Origin: Pseudomonas sp. M30-35
Lineage (GTDB): Bacteria; Pseudomonadota; Gammaproteobacteria; Pseudomonadales; Pseudomonadaceae
Assembly (NCBI RefSeq): GCF_002163625.1
Contig: NZ_CP020892.1
Location: 3,534,001-3,598,000, forward strand
DNA length: 64,000 nt
Reading direction: 5' to 3'
Positions 1 through 8,020 of this stretch are shown here, in pieces; position 1 is the stretch's first letter, and every line of letters starts with the position of its first letter. Under the pieces are notes generated by a model. That model had not been told where the DNA came from. It did not search any database and worked only from the letters and a program-made list of their open reading frames with translations. The position numbers and the translations under genes were made by a program.

Positions 1-209
1 TCCTGGGCGAGTGCTGCACCACCCAGTAATCGATCGCCATCGGTGACAATCAGGGACTTCCAGCTGCCATCAAACTGCCCCGCCGCAAACTCCTGCTGCC
101 ACTGAGCGAGACTTTGCCCGGCGTATTCATAGCTGAACTGTCGATACAAGCGCTCGGCCATGGTGTCGCAGTGATGCATCTGATTTTCCAGCCAGTCCAC
201 ACGCAGCAT
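1..209 (-). CDS. GNAT-type N-acetyltransferase, N-terminal fragment (runs off window)
   Basis: This gene reads leftward from an ATG at 209 and stays open to the first base of the window, so only about 69 N-terminal residues are visible. The start of the protein reads MLRVDWLENQMHHCD. A later segment, SWKSLIVTDGDRLLGGAAL, resembles the second and third beta strands of the GNAT fold, where the enzyme would place its substrate next to acetyl-CoA. The acetyl-CoA loop (RxxGxG/A) lies outside the window, so the assignment rests on partial similarity. The acceptor substrate cannot be predicted. No neighbour shares its direction closely enough to suggest an operon. Confidence 0.6.
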   Translation of the reverse strand, partial: MLRVDWLENQMHHCDTMAERLYRQFSYEYAGQSLAQWQQEFAAGQFDGSWKSLIVTDGDRLLGGAALAQ

Positions 210-283
210 ACAAACACTCTATCTGGTTGAAGGATTTTGTTGGCAGATGAGCAACGCCCGATAAATCATTTAACGCCAAGCGG

Positions 284-592
284 CTACAAAGCTTCGTCTT
301 CAGCTTGACGGTTGATTGCATCGACCGGCAATAAAAGCGTATCCATTGCGATATCCACCGGCAGAGAAACCACAGTAAAAATCGGGCATACGATCATGAA
401 GTAACAGACGACTGGGAGTACGGAATTTTCGCCATTTGCGCGGTAGAACACCACCGACAGCAAGTCAGACTTGGTGCCCCGGTAATACTCATTTTTAAAA
501 AATCCGTTTGCTGACCGTTCAAGCACTGTTCCACAAGCGGTCAATGAAAACAAAACAACCGATACAATCCCGGTGCGCAGCATTACCATCAT
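284..592 (-). CDS. YceK/YidQ-family lipoprotein
   Basis: This is a small predicted lipoprotein of about 102 residues. The N-terminus is a short hydrophobic signal ending in a lipobox, LTAC, so the mature protein would begin at a lipidated cysteine. The body contains the pattern of the YceK/YidQ (DUF1375) family: a segment with an invariant-looking YRGTKSD, then VVCYFMIVCPIFTVVSLPVDI, then DTLLLPVD near the C-terminus. The maximal frame begins at 607, but AAGGGA lies about seven bases before the ATG at 592, so I prefer that start. The family's function is unknown beyond envelope location. It appears monocistronic. Confidence 0.75.
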   Translation of the reverse strand: MMVMLRTGIVSVVLFSLTACGTVLERSANGFFKNEYYRGTKSDLLSVVFYRANGENSVLPVVCYFMIVCPIFTVVSLPVDIAMDTLLLPVDAINRQAEDEAL

Positions 593-900
593 CAAAAATC
601 CCTTCATTGTTGTTTACTCAACGCTGGACAAGTCAATCTGTCCCCTTGAAGGTACGAAAATCGAGTTACGCGCTAACGGTGTTGTCATTAAAATAGCCGA
701 TGAACAATGCCTGCAAATTTGCCTCGCGGCTACTGCACCTTAAATTGATCAATAGCTCGGCGAGCCATCTACTGGCCGGCAAAATGCCCCAGTTAGCCAA
801 TCAGCTAAACAAGGTCCTGCAGTAGAGCTAGCGTTAAGATAACCAGATGGCGCAGCACAATACCCAGCTGCACAACCCACCCGCAGCCCGTGGAGCCAGC

Positions 901-2610
901 ATGATTGAAGTAACCGAAGTATCCATTGCCGAGTTGCGCGCCGCGCTTGAATCCGGCCGAACAACCGCAGTTGAGCTTGTTCAAGCCTACCTTGAGCGGA
1001 TTGCTGCCTACGACGGTGCAGACACCCCCACTGCGCTTAATGCGGTGGTGGTGCACAACCCTGATGCGCTGAAAGAAGCCCAGGCCTCGGATGAGCGCCG
1101 CGCCCGTGGCGAAACCCTTGGCCCACTTGACGGCATCCCTTATACCGCCAAAGACAGTTACTTGGTAAAAGGCCTCACTGCCGCCTCTGGCAGCCCAGCG
1201 TTCAAGGACCTGGTTGCTTACCGTGATGCCTTCACCGTGGAGCGTTTGCGCGCGGCAGGAGCCATTTGCCTGGGCAAGACCAATATGCCGCCCATGGCCA
1301 ACGGTGGCATGCAGCGCGGCGTATATGGCCGCGCTGAAAGCCCGTATAACGGCGACTATCTAACCGCCCCCTTCGCGTCGGGCTCATCCAATGGCGCGGG
1401 CACGGCAACGGCTGCCAGCTTCGCAGCCTTTGGTCTTGCCGAAGAGACCTGGTCCAGCGGTCGCGGCCCTGCATCCAATAACGGCTTGTGCGCCTACACA
1501 CCCTCGCGCGGCGTTATTTCAGTGCGCGGCAATTGGCCGTTAACCCCCACCATGGATGTGGTGGTGCCGTACGCCCGAACCATGGCCGACCTGTTTGAAG
1601 TGCTCGATATTATCGTCGCCGATGACCCAGACACACGCGGCGATCTCTGGCGGATGCAACCTTGGGTACCTATCCCTGCGGCCTCATCGGTACGCCCGGT
1701 CGCCTACGCCAGCCTGGCCTCCAAGCCCGATGCGCTGGCCGGTAAGCGTTTCGGTGTGCCACGCATGTACATCAACGCCGATCCCGATGCTGGAACCTCG
1801 GAGAAACCGGGGATTGGTGGGCCAACCGGGCAGAAAATCATCACCCGCGACTCAATGATCGCGCTCTGGCAAGAGGCCCGTAAAAGCCTTGAAGCCGCTG
1901 GCGCCGAAGTGATCGAAGTCGATTTCCCGATGATTTCCAATTGCGAGGGTGATCGCCCCGGCACGCCAACGGTCTTCACCCGCGCCCAGATACCCAAAAA
2001 CTACATGCACCATGAGTTGTGGGAGCTGTCGGCCTGGGCCTTTGATGACTTTCTACAGGCCAACGGCGACCCCAAACTGAACCGTTTAGCCGATGTCGAT
2101 GGCCCGCAAATATTCCCGCACGACCCCGGCACCCTGCCAAACCGAGAAGACGACCTGGCCGCAGGCATGGATGAATACGTGCGCATGGCCAAGAGCGGCA
2201 TTATTCCCTGGGACCAAATTACCACGCTGCCTGACGGCTTGCGGGCGCTTGAGCAGATTCGCAGCACTGACCTTGAGCAGTGGATGGATCAACTCGGTCT
2301 TGATGCTGTGATTTTCCCAACAGTGGCCGACATCGGCCCAGCGGATGCTGACGTCAATATCAAGTCGGCAGATATCGCCTGGAGCAACGGTGTCTGGGTC
2401 GCCAACGGCAACCTCGCCATTCGCCACTTGGGCGTGCCGACGGTGACCGTGCCGATGGGCGTACTGGCCGACATCGGTATGCCTGCCGGGCTGACCTTTG
2501 CTGGTCGTGCCTATGATGACTCTGCGCTGCTTAGCGTGGCCTCAGCCTATGAAGCCACTGGTTCCAAGCGCCTGGTTCCGCCACGCACGCCACCTTTGAA
2601 ACAGCGCTAA
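901..2610 (+). CDS. Amidase signature family hydrolase
   Basis: This is a 569-residue amidase-signature enzyme, which hydrolyses a carboxamide bond with a Ser-cisSer-Lys triad. The Lys region is visible as GIPYTAKDSY near residue 95. The glycine/serine-rich stretch FASGSSNGAGTATAAS near residues 160-175 carries the cis-Ser, and the nucleophile region is SSGRGPASN shortly after. The C-terminal part, AIRHLGVPTVTVPMG, is also typical of the family. The frame opens at 847, but GGAG six bases before the ATG at 901 favours the later start. The gene lies upstream of, and in the same direction as, a LysR regulator, and is followed by a hairpin. The substrate is not predictable; many paralogues are annotated as Glu-tRNA(Gln) amidotransferase-like without taking that role. 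Confidence 0.85.
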   Translation: MIEVTEVSIAELRAALESGRTTAVELVQAYLERIAAYDGADTPTALNAVVVHNPDALKEAQASDERRARGETLGPLDGIPYTAKDSYLVKGLTAASGSPAFKDLVAYRDAFTVERLRAAGAICLGKTNMPPMANGGMQRGVYGRAESPYNGDYLTAPFASGSSNGAGTATAASFAAFGLAEETWSSGRGPASNNGLCAYTPSRGVISVRGNWPLTPTMDVVVPYARTMADLFEVLDIIVADDPDTRGDLWRMQPWVPIPAASSVRPVAYASLASKPDALAGKRFGVPRMYINADPDAGTSEKPGIGGPTGQKIITRDSMIALWQEARKSLEAAGAEVIEVDFPMISNCEGDRPGTPTVFTRAQIPKNYMHHELWELSAWAFDDFLQANGDPKLNRLADVDGPQIFPHDPGTLPNREDDLAAGMDEYVRMAKSGIIPWDQITTLPDGLRALEQIRSTDLEQWMDQLGLDAVIFPTVADIGPADADVNIKSADIAWSNGVWVANGNLAIRHLGVPTVTVPMGVLADIGMPAGLTFAGRAYDDSALLSVASAYEATGSKRLVPPRTPPLKQR

Positions 2611-2623
2611 TACGGTGGGCAAA

Positions 2624-2654
2624 GCCATCAAGGGCTGTTCGGGTCCTTGATGGC
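2624..2654 (+). terminator. Hairpin after the amidase gene
   Basis: A perfect 10-bp inverted repeat, GCCATCAAGG and CCTTGATGGC with an 11-base loop, lies 13 bases after the amidase stop codon. There is no clear T-tract, so it is a plausible but not canonical intrinsic terminator. Confidence 0.5.
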
Positions 2655-2778
2655 ACATCTGCTTTCCATCTGCGCATGCTAGGTGACCGCTGAACGTGCG
2701 TTGACTGTTTTTGTTGGGCGAGTGGTGTTAGCCATATAAGATCAAACTAACTGCTATTGATGCGTTACAGGTATTGCC

Positions 2779-3675
2779 ATGCGGATTGATCTACGCCATC
2801 TACGCGCCTTCGAGGCGGTTGCCGAAGAGCTTCATTTTCGCCGGGCAGCTGAGCGCCTGAATCTGGCGCAACCAGCACTTAGTAGAACCATCCAGCAACT
2901 GGAGGAAAGCGTAGGTGAAGTGCTGTTGTTACGGAGCAATCGACGGGTTGAGTTAACCGAAGCTGGGAGAGTGTTTCTGGCGGGCAGTCGGACTATATTC
3001 GAGCAACTGGAAAACGCCGTACAGCAAGCCCGCAAGGCCGGTGCAGGGCAAATTGGCCAACTGCGTATCGGTTATACCGATTTTGCGGTGTCGGGCCAGC
3101 TGCCATCCATACTCGAAGGCTTTCATCGCAGCTATCCCGAGATCAGAGCAGAACTGATATTTGGCTCGACTCAACAGCAACTTGAAATGCTTAACGAAGG
3201 TTCAATCGAATTTGCGTTTGTGACCGGCCCACTGGTGGAGCCGAACATGGACAGCATCGAAGTCCAGCGCGATCGGTTTGTCGCCGCGTTATCGCATCTT
3301 CATCCGCTTGCCAGCCGATCAGAGCTGGCACTTGCCGAACTGGCCAAAGAGCCATTCGTACTGGGCAGCATGAGCCATTGGGCTTACTTCCGGCGTCACC
3401 TGGATGCGCTGTGCCTGAGCGCAAATTTTTTGCCCGAGGTGGCTCAAGAAGCGTTCAACAGCGAGGGCATCTTTGGCTTTGTCGCGGCCAATATTGGCGT
3501 GACCATTCACCTTGAGAGTTCAGCCAACTACAGCCGAAAAGGTGTGGTAGTGGTACCGCTCAAAGATGTAAACACCCGTTTATGCACCTTGGCCGCTTGG
3601 TTAAAGACCGGCATAACCCCGGTCCAACAGAAGTTCATCGAGTTTCTCAGGCAGTACCCTTCAAGCGAAAATTGA
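2779..3675 (+). CDS. LysR-family transcriptional regulator
   Basis: This 298-residue protein has the full LysR architecture. Residues 1-60 form the winged helix-turn-helix (LRHLRAFEAVAEELHF, then LAQPALSRTIQQLEE). A linker helix follows, and an effector-binding domain covers residues 90-298, starting QIGQLRIGYTDFA. LysR proteins bind DNA as tetramers and respond to a small ligand. The gene lies downstream of the amidase and converges on the COG0523 GTPase gene, with 12 bases between stop codons, so either flanking unit could be its target. The effector is unknown. Confidence 0.9.
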   Translation: MRIDLRHLRAFEAVAEELHFRRAAERLNLAQPALSRTIQQLEESVGEVLLLRSNRRVELTEAGRVFLAGSRTIFEQLENAVQQARKAGAGQIGQLRIGYTDFAVSGQLPSILEGFHRSYPEIRAELIFGSTQQQLEMLNEGSIEFAFVTGPLVEPNMDSIEVQRDRFVAALSHLHPLASRSELALAELAKEPFVLGSMSHWAYFRRHLDALCLSANFLPEVAQEAFNSEGIFGFVAANIGVTIHLESSANYSRKGVVVVPLKDVNTRLCTLAAWLKTGITPVQQKFIEFLRQYPSSEN

Positions 3676-3687
3676 GTCGCGGACACT

Positions 3688-4599
3688 CTAGGCAGACTCA
3701 AATTGCGCCAACTCGAATGCCAGTGCTTCAAAGCGTGGCCCTTTGATGCCGATGCAAACCAGCTGATTTACCGCCGGATCACGCCGCGCGGGTAACCAGC
3801 GGGGCACGCCACCACTCAACTGAAAAACCTGGGGCGTCTGCTGCCCTGTCCGCGCCAGGATGCCCTTGGCGCGCAGCACAACATCGGCATATTGCTGCAG
3901 TAATTGCTCCAATCGCTCGCCATCGATTGCACCGCGATAGCTCAGGCTGACCGAGCCCCACGCCGCGTCACGGCTTTGATTTTGAACCGGTACAGGCGTG
4001 AGAGATCGTACCGCGGGCCGGTTCGCAGCCGCACATGACGCACCATTGGTGTTAAGCCATGCAGCGGGATTGATAGGTTCAAGCAGCTCCAATGCTTGGG
4101 CATATGCCTCAGAATTCGCCGGTGGCAGACGATTAACAACGATTTGATCCGCCCCGGCAATCTGTGACCGCCAGACATCTGCTGTGTAGCGATCCCCGGC
4201 ATGCCGAGTGATTTGACTGCCATCAACCAGACAGATCACCGAGGCCAGTTGCATCTGCCGTGAAGTTCTGGCGATATCAGCAATGCGTGCCGGCTCCGCC
4301 ACACCGCTTGCTTCAATATAGATTGCAGCAGGACGCGGTTCCAAGCGCATGGCCTGAGCCAGCTGCTCAGCTAGGGTGCCGCCAAGCGTGCAGCAAATGC
4401 AGCCATTGCCCAGTCTCAGAATCTGCTCATCACGGTACTCGATAAGCTCGGCGTCAATATTGATATCGCCAAAGTCGTTGACCACGATCAAGCTGTCACC
4501 GGGTAAGCCCTGACGAATCAAATTATTCAGATACGTGGTCTTGCCCGCGCCAAGAAAGCCGGTGATCACGGTAAACGGCACAGGCTCAGGTGTCGGCAT
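3688..4599 (-). CDS. CobW/COG0523-family GTPase (putative metallochaperone)
   Basis: This 303-residue P-loop GTPase belongs to the COG0523 (CobW, YeiR, ZigA) family, whose members deliver or store metal ions for client enzymes. Walker A is GFLGAGKT near residues 11-18. The diagnostic metal-binding CxCC motif is visible as NGCICCTLGG near residues 65-75, and a Walker B-like segment IYIEASGVAEP follows. The CobW C-terminal domain occupies roughly residues 205-300. No histidine-rich loop is present. The frame extends to 4635, but GGAGG eight bases upstream supports the ATG at 4599. This start lies inside the end of the amidohydrolase gene (14-base overlap), implying translational coupling. By inference it may supply metal to that amidohydrolase. 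Confidence 0.85.
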   Translation of the reverse strand: MPTPEPVPFTVITGFLGAGKTTYLNNLIRQGLPGDSLIVVNDFGDINIDAELIEYRDEQILRLGNGCICCTLGGTLAEQLAQAMRLEPRPAAIYIEASGVAEPARIADIARTSRQMQLASVICLVDGSQITRHAGDRYTADVWRSQIAGADQIVVNRLPPANSEAYAQALELLEPINPAAWLNTNGASCAAANRPAVRSLTPVPVQNQSRDAAWGSVSLSYRGAIDGERLEQLLQQYADVVLRAKGILARTGQQTPQVFQLSGGVPRWLPARRDPAVNQLVCIGIKGPRFEALAFELAQFESA

Positions 4600-6214
4600 T
4601 GACCTTGCCTCCAAGCACCGTCGCCAGTACAGCAATATGACGCAACTGAGCGGGTTCGACGGTTAGCGGATCTTGATCAAGCACGACCATATCCGCGAAC
4701 TTACCCACTTCAAGACTGCCGACCTGATGATCAAGGCGCAGCGTATAGGCTGCGCCGAGCGTGATCATTTCAAGTGCCTCGCTAACGGTGACGCGCTCAT
4801 GCTCACCGAGTACTTCACCCGAAGCACTTTCACGCATCACTGCGCACCAAGCCGTGAACAACGGCCCCAAAGGTGTCACAGGTGCATCGCTGTGCACCGC
4901 CGTCGGAATCCCCAAGCGCCGCGCTGACGCCAAGGGTTCAAGCCTACGGCTGCGTTCAAACCCCAGCGTGCGGCTACGGTGTATGTCGCCCCAGTAATAG
5001 AGGTGATTAGCGAACATGTTCAAACAAAGGCCGAGTTTAGCGGTGCGTCGCAGCTGTGCGTGATCTATCACCTGACAGTGCTGCAACGTGTGCCGGTGAT
5101 CAGCACGAGGCCACATATCCAAGGCTTCCTCAACCGCATCCAGCATCAACTCAACCGCCTCATCGCCGTTGGTGTGAATGTGCAATTGCAGACCCGCCTG
5201 ATGGTAAACCTGAACCATTTTGCGCAGCGCTTCGGGGGGCGCATTCCAAATACCATTTGGATGGCCATCGTGGTAATACGGCCACTTCATACGTGCTGTA
5301 TAGCCCTGAATAGAGCCGTCTGTCATCATTTTGACCAAGCCAAAATGCAGCTTGTCGCTGTTCAACTCAATGCAGCGATGTAATCGCTCTACACCTTGCT
5401 CCGGCGTCCAGGCCAGAGCACTCATCGCGGGCACCAAGCGCACCGGGAAGTCATCTGCCGACGTCACTTCCTGCAACGCTGCTATGCCTTCATCAGTCAG
5501 CGGATTGTAGAGATCGGTGATGGTAGTGACCCCAACATTGCGCGCGACCTTGCCATAGCGTTGCAATGTGTGAGGTGCCGATACAGCTTCAAACAGGTTA
5601 AGCCCCAGCGTTTCAAAAACGGCGTGCATGGCTGCCATTTCCTGTAACTCGCCGTTGGGCTGGCCGGTGGCATCAAGCATGATGCCTTCAACGCCAGAAT
5701 GCTGCTGGAGGTTGGATAATTCGAGCATCTGCGTGTTTACCGACATCACATGCAAGCTCGCATGCATGACGATCACCGGGCGATCACTGACCGCGGCATC
5801 CAACACTCGACGGTCCAGTCGATCGCCCTCGAAATAAACAGGATCAAAGCCCCACGCAATCAGTGGCTCACCAGCGGGGAGCAGCGCTGCGCCCTCACGC
5901 AGGCGGTCTTGCATCGCCGCAATGCTGTTGGCACCCGGCCAATTCAAACCATCTGGGTCAATCCGATCAAAGTAACCCAGATAAAGGTAACTCCACATCG
6001 CACCTTCAAGGGCATGGCTATGCCCCTCAACAAAGCCCGGCAGAATAATATTCTCGGCAAAGCGTTGATCAAGAGTGTACTCGCCCAACTCATCCATCGT
6101 TGCCAGCGGGCCGACGCTCAGAACCCGACCATCGCGCACCGCTATATGAGTGGCCTCGGGCTGCGACGGGTTCATGGTCAGAATGCGTTTGGCGGCGTAG
6201 ACGGTAATGCTCAT
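4586..6214 (-). CDS. YtcJ-type metal-dependent amidohydrolase
   Basis: This is a 542-residue member of the amidohydrolase superfamily (Amidohydro_3 branch). The first metal site is visible as FVEGHSHALEG near residues 60-70 (HxH). Further ligands are expected in LHIHTNGDEA in the middle and in TAVHSDAPVTPLGP near residue 440. The closing ADMVVLDQDPL is the usual return to the small beta domain. The enzyme should hydrolyse a C-N bond in a small substrate, but which one is unknown. It overlaps the carrier gene upstream by four bases (ATGA) and the COG0523 GTPase gene downstream by 14, so the three genes form a tightly coupled operon. Confidence 0.85.
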   Translation of the reverse strand: MSITVYAAKRILTMNPSQPEATHIAVRDGRVLSVGPLATMDELGEYTLDQRFAENIILPGFVEGHSHALEGAMWSYLYLGYFDRIDPDGLNWPGANSIAAMQDRLREGAALLPAGEPLIAWGFDPVYFEGDRLDRRVLDAAVSDRPVIVMHASLHVMSVNTQMLELSNLQQHSGVEGIMLDATGQPNGELQEMAAMHAVFETLGLNLFEAVSAPHTLQRYGKVARNVGVTTITDLYNPLTDEGIAALQEVTSADDFPVRLVPAMSALAWTPEQGVERLHRCIELNSDKLHFGLVKMMTDGSIQGYTARMKWPYYHDGHPNGIWNAPPEALRKMVQVYHQAGLQLHIHTNGDEAVELMLDAVEEALDMWPRADHRHTLQHCQVIDHAQLRRTAKLGLCLNMFANHLYYWGDIHRSRTLGFERSRRLEPLASARRLGIPTAVHSDAPVTPLGPLFTAWCAVMRESASGEVLGEHERVTVSEALEMITLGAAYTLRLDHQVGSLEVGKFADMVVLDQDPLTVEPAQLRHIAVLATVLGGKVNADT

Positions 6215-7623
6215 GAGTGGGACTCCTTACCCTGTAACGGAGGCATGGTTGAGAGTTGCGGGCGGCGCAGCATTAACAACGGAATGGCCGCGAGGAAGAT
6301 AAGCGCCGTACCGCCAAAGACCAGGAAGTAAGTCCAGCTGCCAAGTGAGGGCACCAGCGGAGCAAAGAAGAACAGTATGTGGAAGTTGGTGACGATGATG
6401 GCCAAGTTAAAGAAGGCCAACTCCTTGGGCACCGAGGTGCTGAAATCAGCATCCATCATGCGCAATAGCAGCAAGCCGGTACCGGTGGAGCCACAACAGC
6501 AACCAAATGCCGTGAGCGCCCGTTCCCTACCCAGGACCCCGCTCAACCTGCCGAGTAGCAAACAGCCAATCAGCGTGGCGATAGTCACCGCCAGCGTAAC
6601 CAAAATGATTGGCGTCAACAGGTCATAAAGCACGGTGAACTGAATGCTCATCAAGGTGCCGACCACCATAAAATCCACGGACGAGCCGGTGATTCGCTTG
6701 AGGGTTTCATCATCCACACGATGCGACAGGCCCAGGCGATCAATGCAAAGACGCATCAAGACGCAAACCGCCAAACCATGGACAAAAAACATGTTGAAGC
6801 TAAACAGCACTGAAAGGTTGATACCGCCGAGAGTTAAGCCTTCAACTTGTGCCTGGATAAAGTTCAGCCATAAGTAGGTAATTAGGTATGCAACCCCAAG
6901 TAACCCAAGGTGATAACCCAGTGAATCGAGATTCGCCGGATGAGAAACCATTTTCCCGCTACTTGGCGCAGTCTCAGCGCGGTAGAAGCCTGACTTGAAG
7001 TCGTCGCCGATGTTTGATGCCTTATTGGCATTACGGCCACTGCGAATAAATTTCTTCGCCACTGGCACACCGATAACAAAGGCCACCAAAAAACCCAGTG
7101 ATGCGTAAATCATGCCGACCTGAGCAGCGTTCTCAACGCCATACTGACCTTCCCAGATACCGCCATACGTCAGCGCTTGTCCCGGTCCTTGAGTAAAACC
7201 ATGGGTCACAATCGCGCCCAACCAAGCACTGACATCTGCGCCGGTTACAGCGTCATAAGCGACTATCACCAAATAGCCGATAACCCCTTGCAGGCCAAGA
7301 CTGATGGTCCAGATAAACGTCAGCCAAAGCCCGCCACGCACCACGCTGCCTCCGGAAAGCGAGGCATTTTTGCTCTTACCGGTGAGGCAAAGGGACATGA
7401 AACTAAGGGTGAAGAAGTGAAATGTCAGCGCTTGGAAATCATCCGCCTCAAACCCGGGAATTAAACCCAGAGAGAGCAAGATGAATCCAACTACGCCGCC
7501 AATAATGCTTGCTGGCGCCAGCGAGCTACGGAGCAAACCGATTCGATTACGCAAGACACTACCCAGCAGCAACATGCTGGCGAGCAAGGCAAAAGCCATT
7601 ACTCCGTGGAATGTACTTTCCAT
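6211..7623 (-). CDS. ESS/GltS-type sodium:glutamate-like carrier
   Basis: This is a 470-residue integral membrane protein with about a dozen hydrophobic segments, resembling the glutamate:Na+ symporter (ESS) family. Features include an early AFALLASMLLLGSVLR helix, the re-entrant-like THGFTQGPGQALTYG near residues 140-155, and a second glycine-rich loop FGCCCGSTGTGLLLLRMMD near residue 375. These two inverted motifs match the GPG/GSTG hairpin loops expected of the fold. It is the first gene of a leftward operon with an amidohydrolase and a GTPase. By inference it imports the amidohydrolase substrate or exports its product. It is somewhat longer than E. coli GltS, so glutamate itself is not assured. 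Confidence 0.8.
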   Translation of the reverse strand: MESTFHGVMAFALLASMLLLGSVLRNRIGLLRSSLAPASIIGGVVGFILLSLGLIPGFEADDFQALTFHFFTLSFMSLCLTGKSKNASLSGGSVVRGGLWLTFIWTISLGLQGVIGYLVIVAYDAVTGADVSAWLGAIVTHGFTQGPGQALTYGGIWEGQYGVENAAQVGMIYASLGFLVAFVIGVPVAKKFIRSGRNANKASNIGDDFKSGFYRAETAPSSGKMVSHPANLDSLGYHLGLLGVAYLITYLWLNFIQAQVEGLTLGGINLSVLFSFNMFFVHGLAVCVLMRLCIDRLGLSHRVDDETLKRITGSSVDFMVVGTLMSIQFTVLYDLLTPIILVTLAVTIATLIGCLLLGRLSGVLGRERALTAFGCCCGSTGTGLLLLRMMDADFSTSVPKELAFFNLAIIVTNFHILFFFAPLVPSLGSWTYFLVFGGTALIFLAAIPLLMLRRPQLSTMPPLQGKESHS

Positions 7624-8020
7624 TGTCAGTCCTCTACATATGCTTATTCTTGGAATGGCAGATAGACGTTATTGCGAGTTTTTTGTGAGTCGTGGCTCAC
7701 TTGTTGTTCTATTTCACTGTCACTTGAAACCATCGGTTAGCGACTGCCTGCGGAGCGGCGAGCAGGCTTCAAAATCACGACAGCAAAGCAAACTTAAAAC
7801 TCTGATGATGATTTGTATAATATCAATTAGGCAATTATTGATACTTATCAGGCATCGATAATGATCTGCCTTATCAAGCGCAATCAGCCCAGGGTTTAGA
7901 TATAAAGCAGAAAAATAAGCGCCACAGGCCTATAACAGGCACGCTCTAGCAAGCCGGATCACGGGGAAAGAAGGTGTGATACCGAAAACGGCGTGATGAT
8001 ATTTGGAAACCACTTCAGCT
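7624..8020. other. Intergenic region between sbcC and the carrier operon
   Basis: This 397-base stretch contains no credible gene. It must hold the leftward promoter of the carrier operon, and its central part (about 7800-7870) is AT-rich, with overlapping ATTG/CAAT and TATCAATTAGG-type motifs. I could not fix a single promoter there. Confidence 0.5.

Noticed and set aside
5750..6331. A 193-residue rightward open frame over the amidohydrolase and carrier genes
   Set aside because: It lies opposite two well-supported genes and crosses their junction; no domain is seen.
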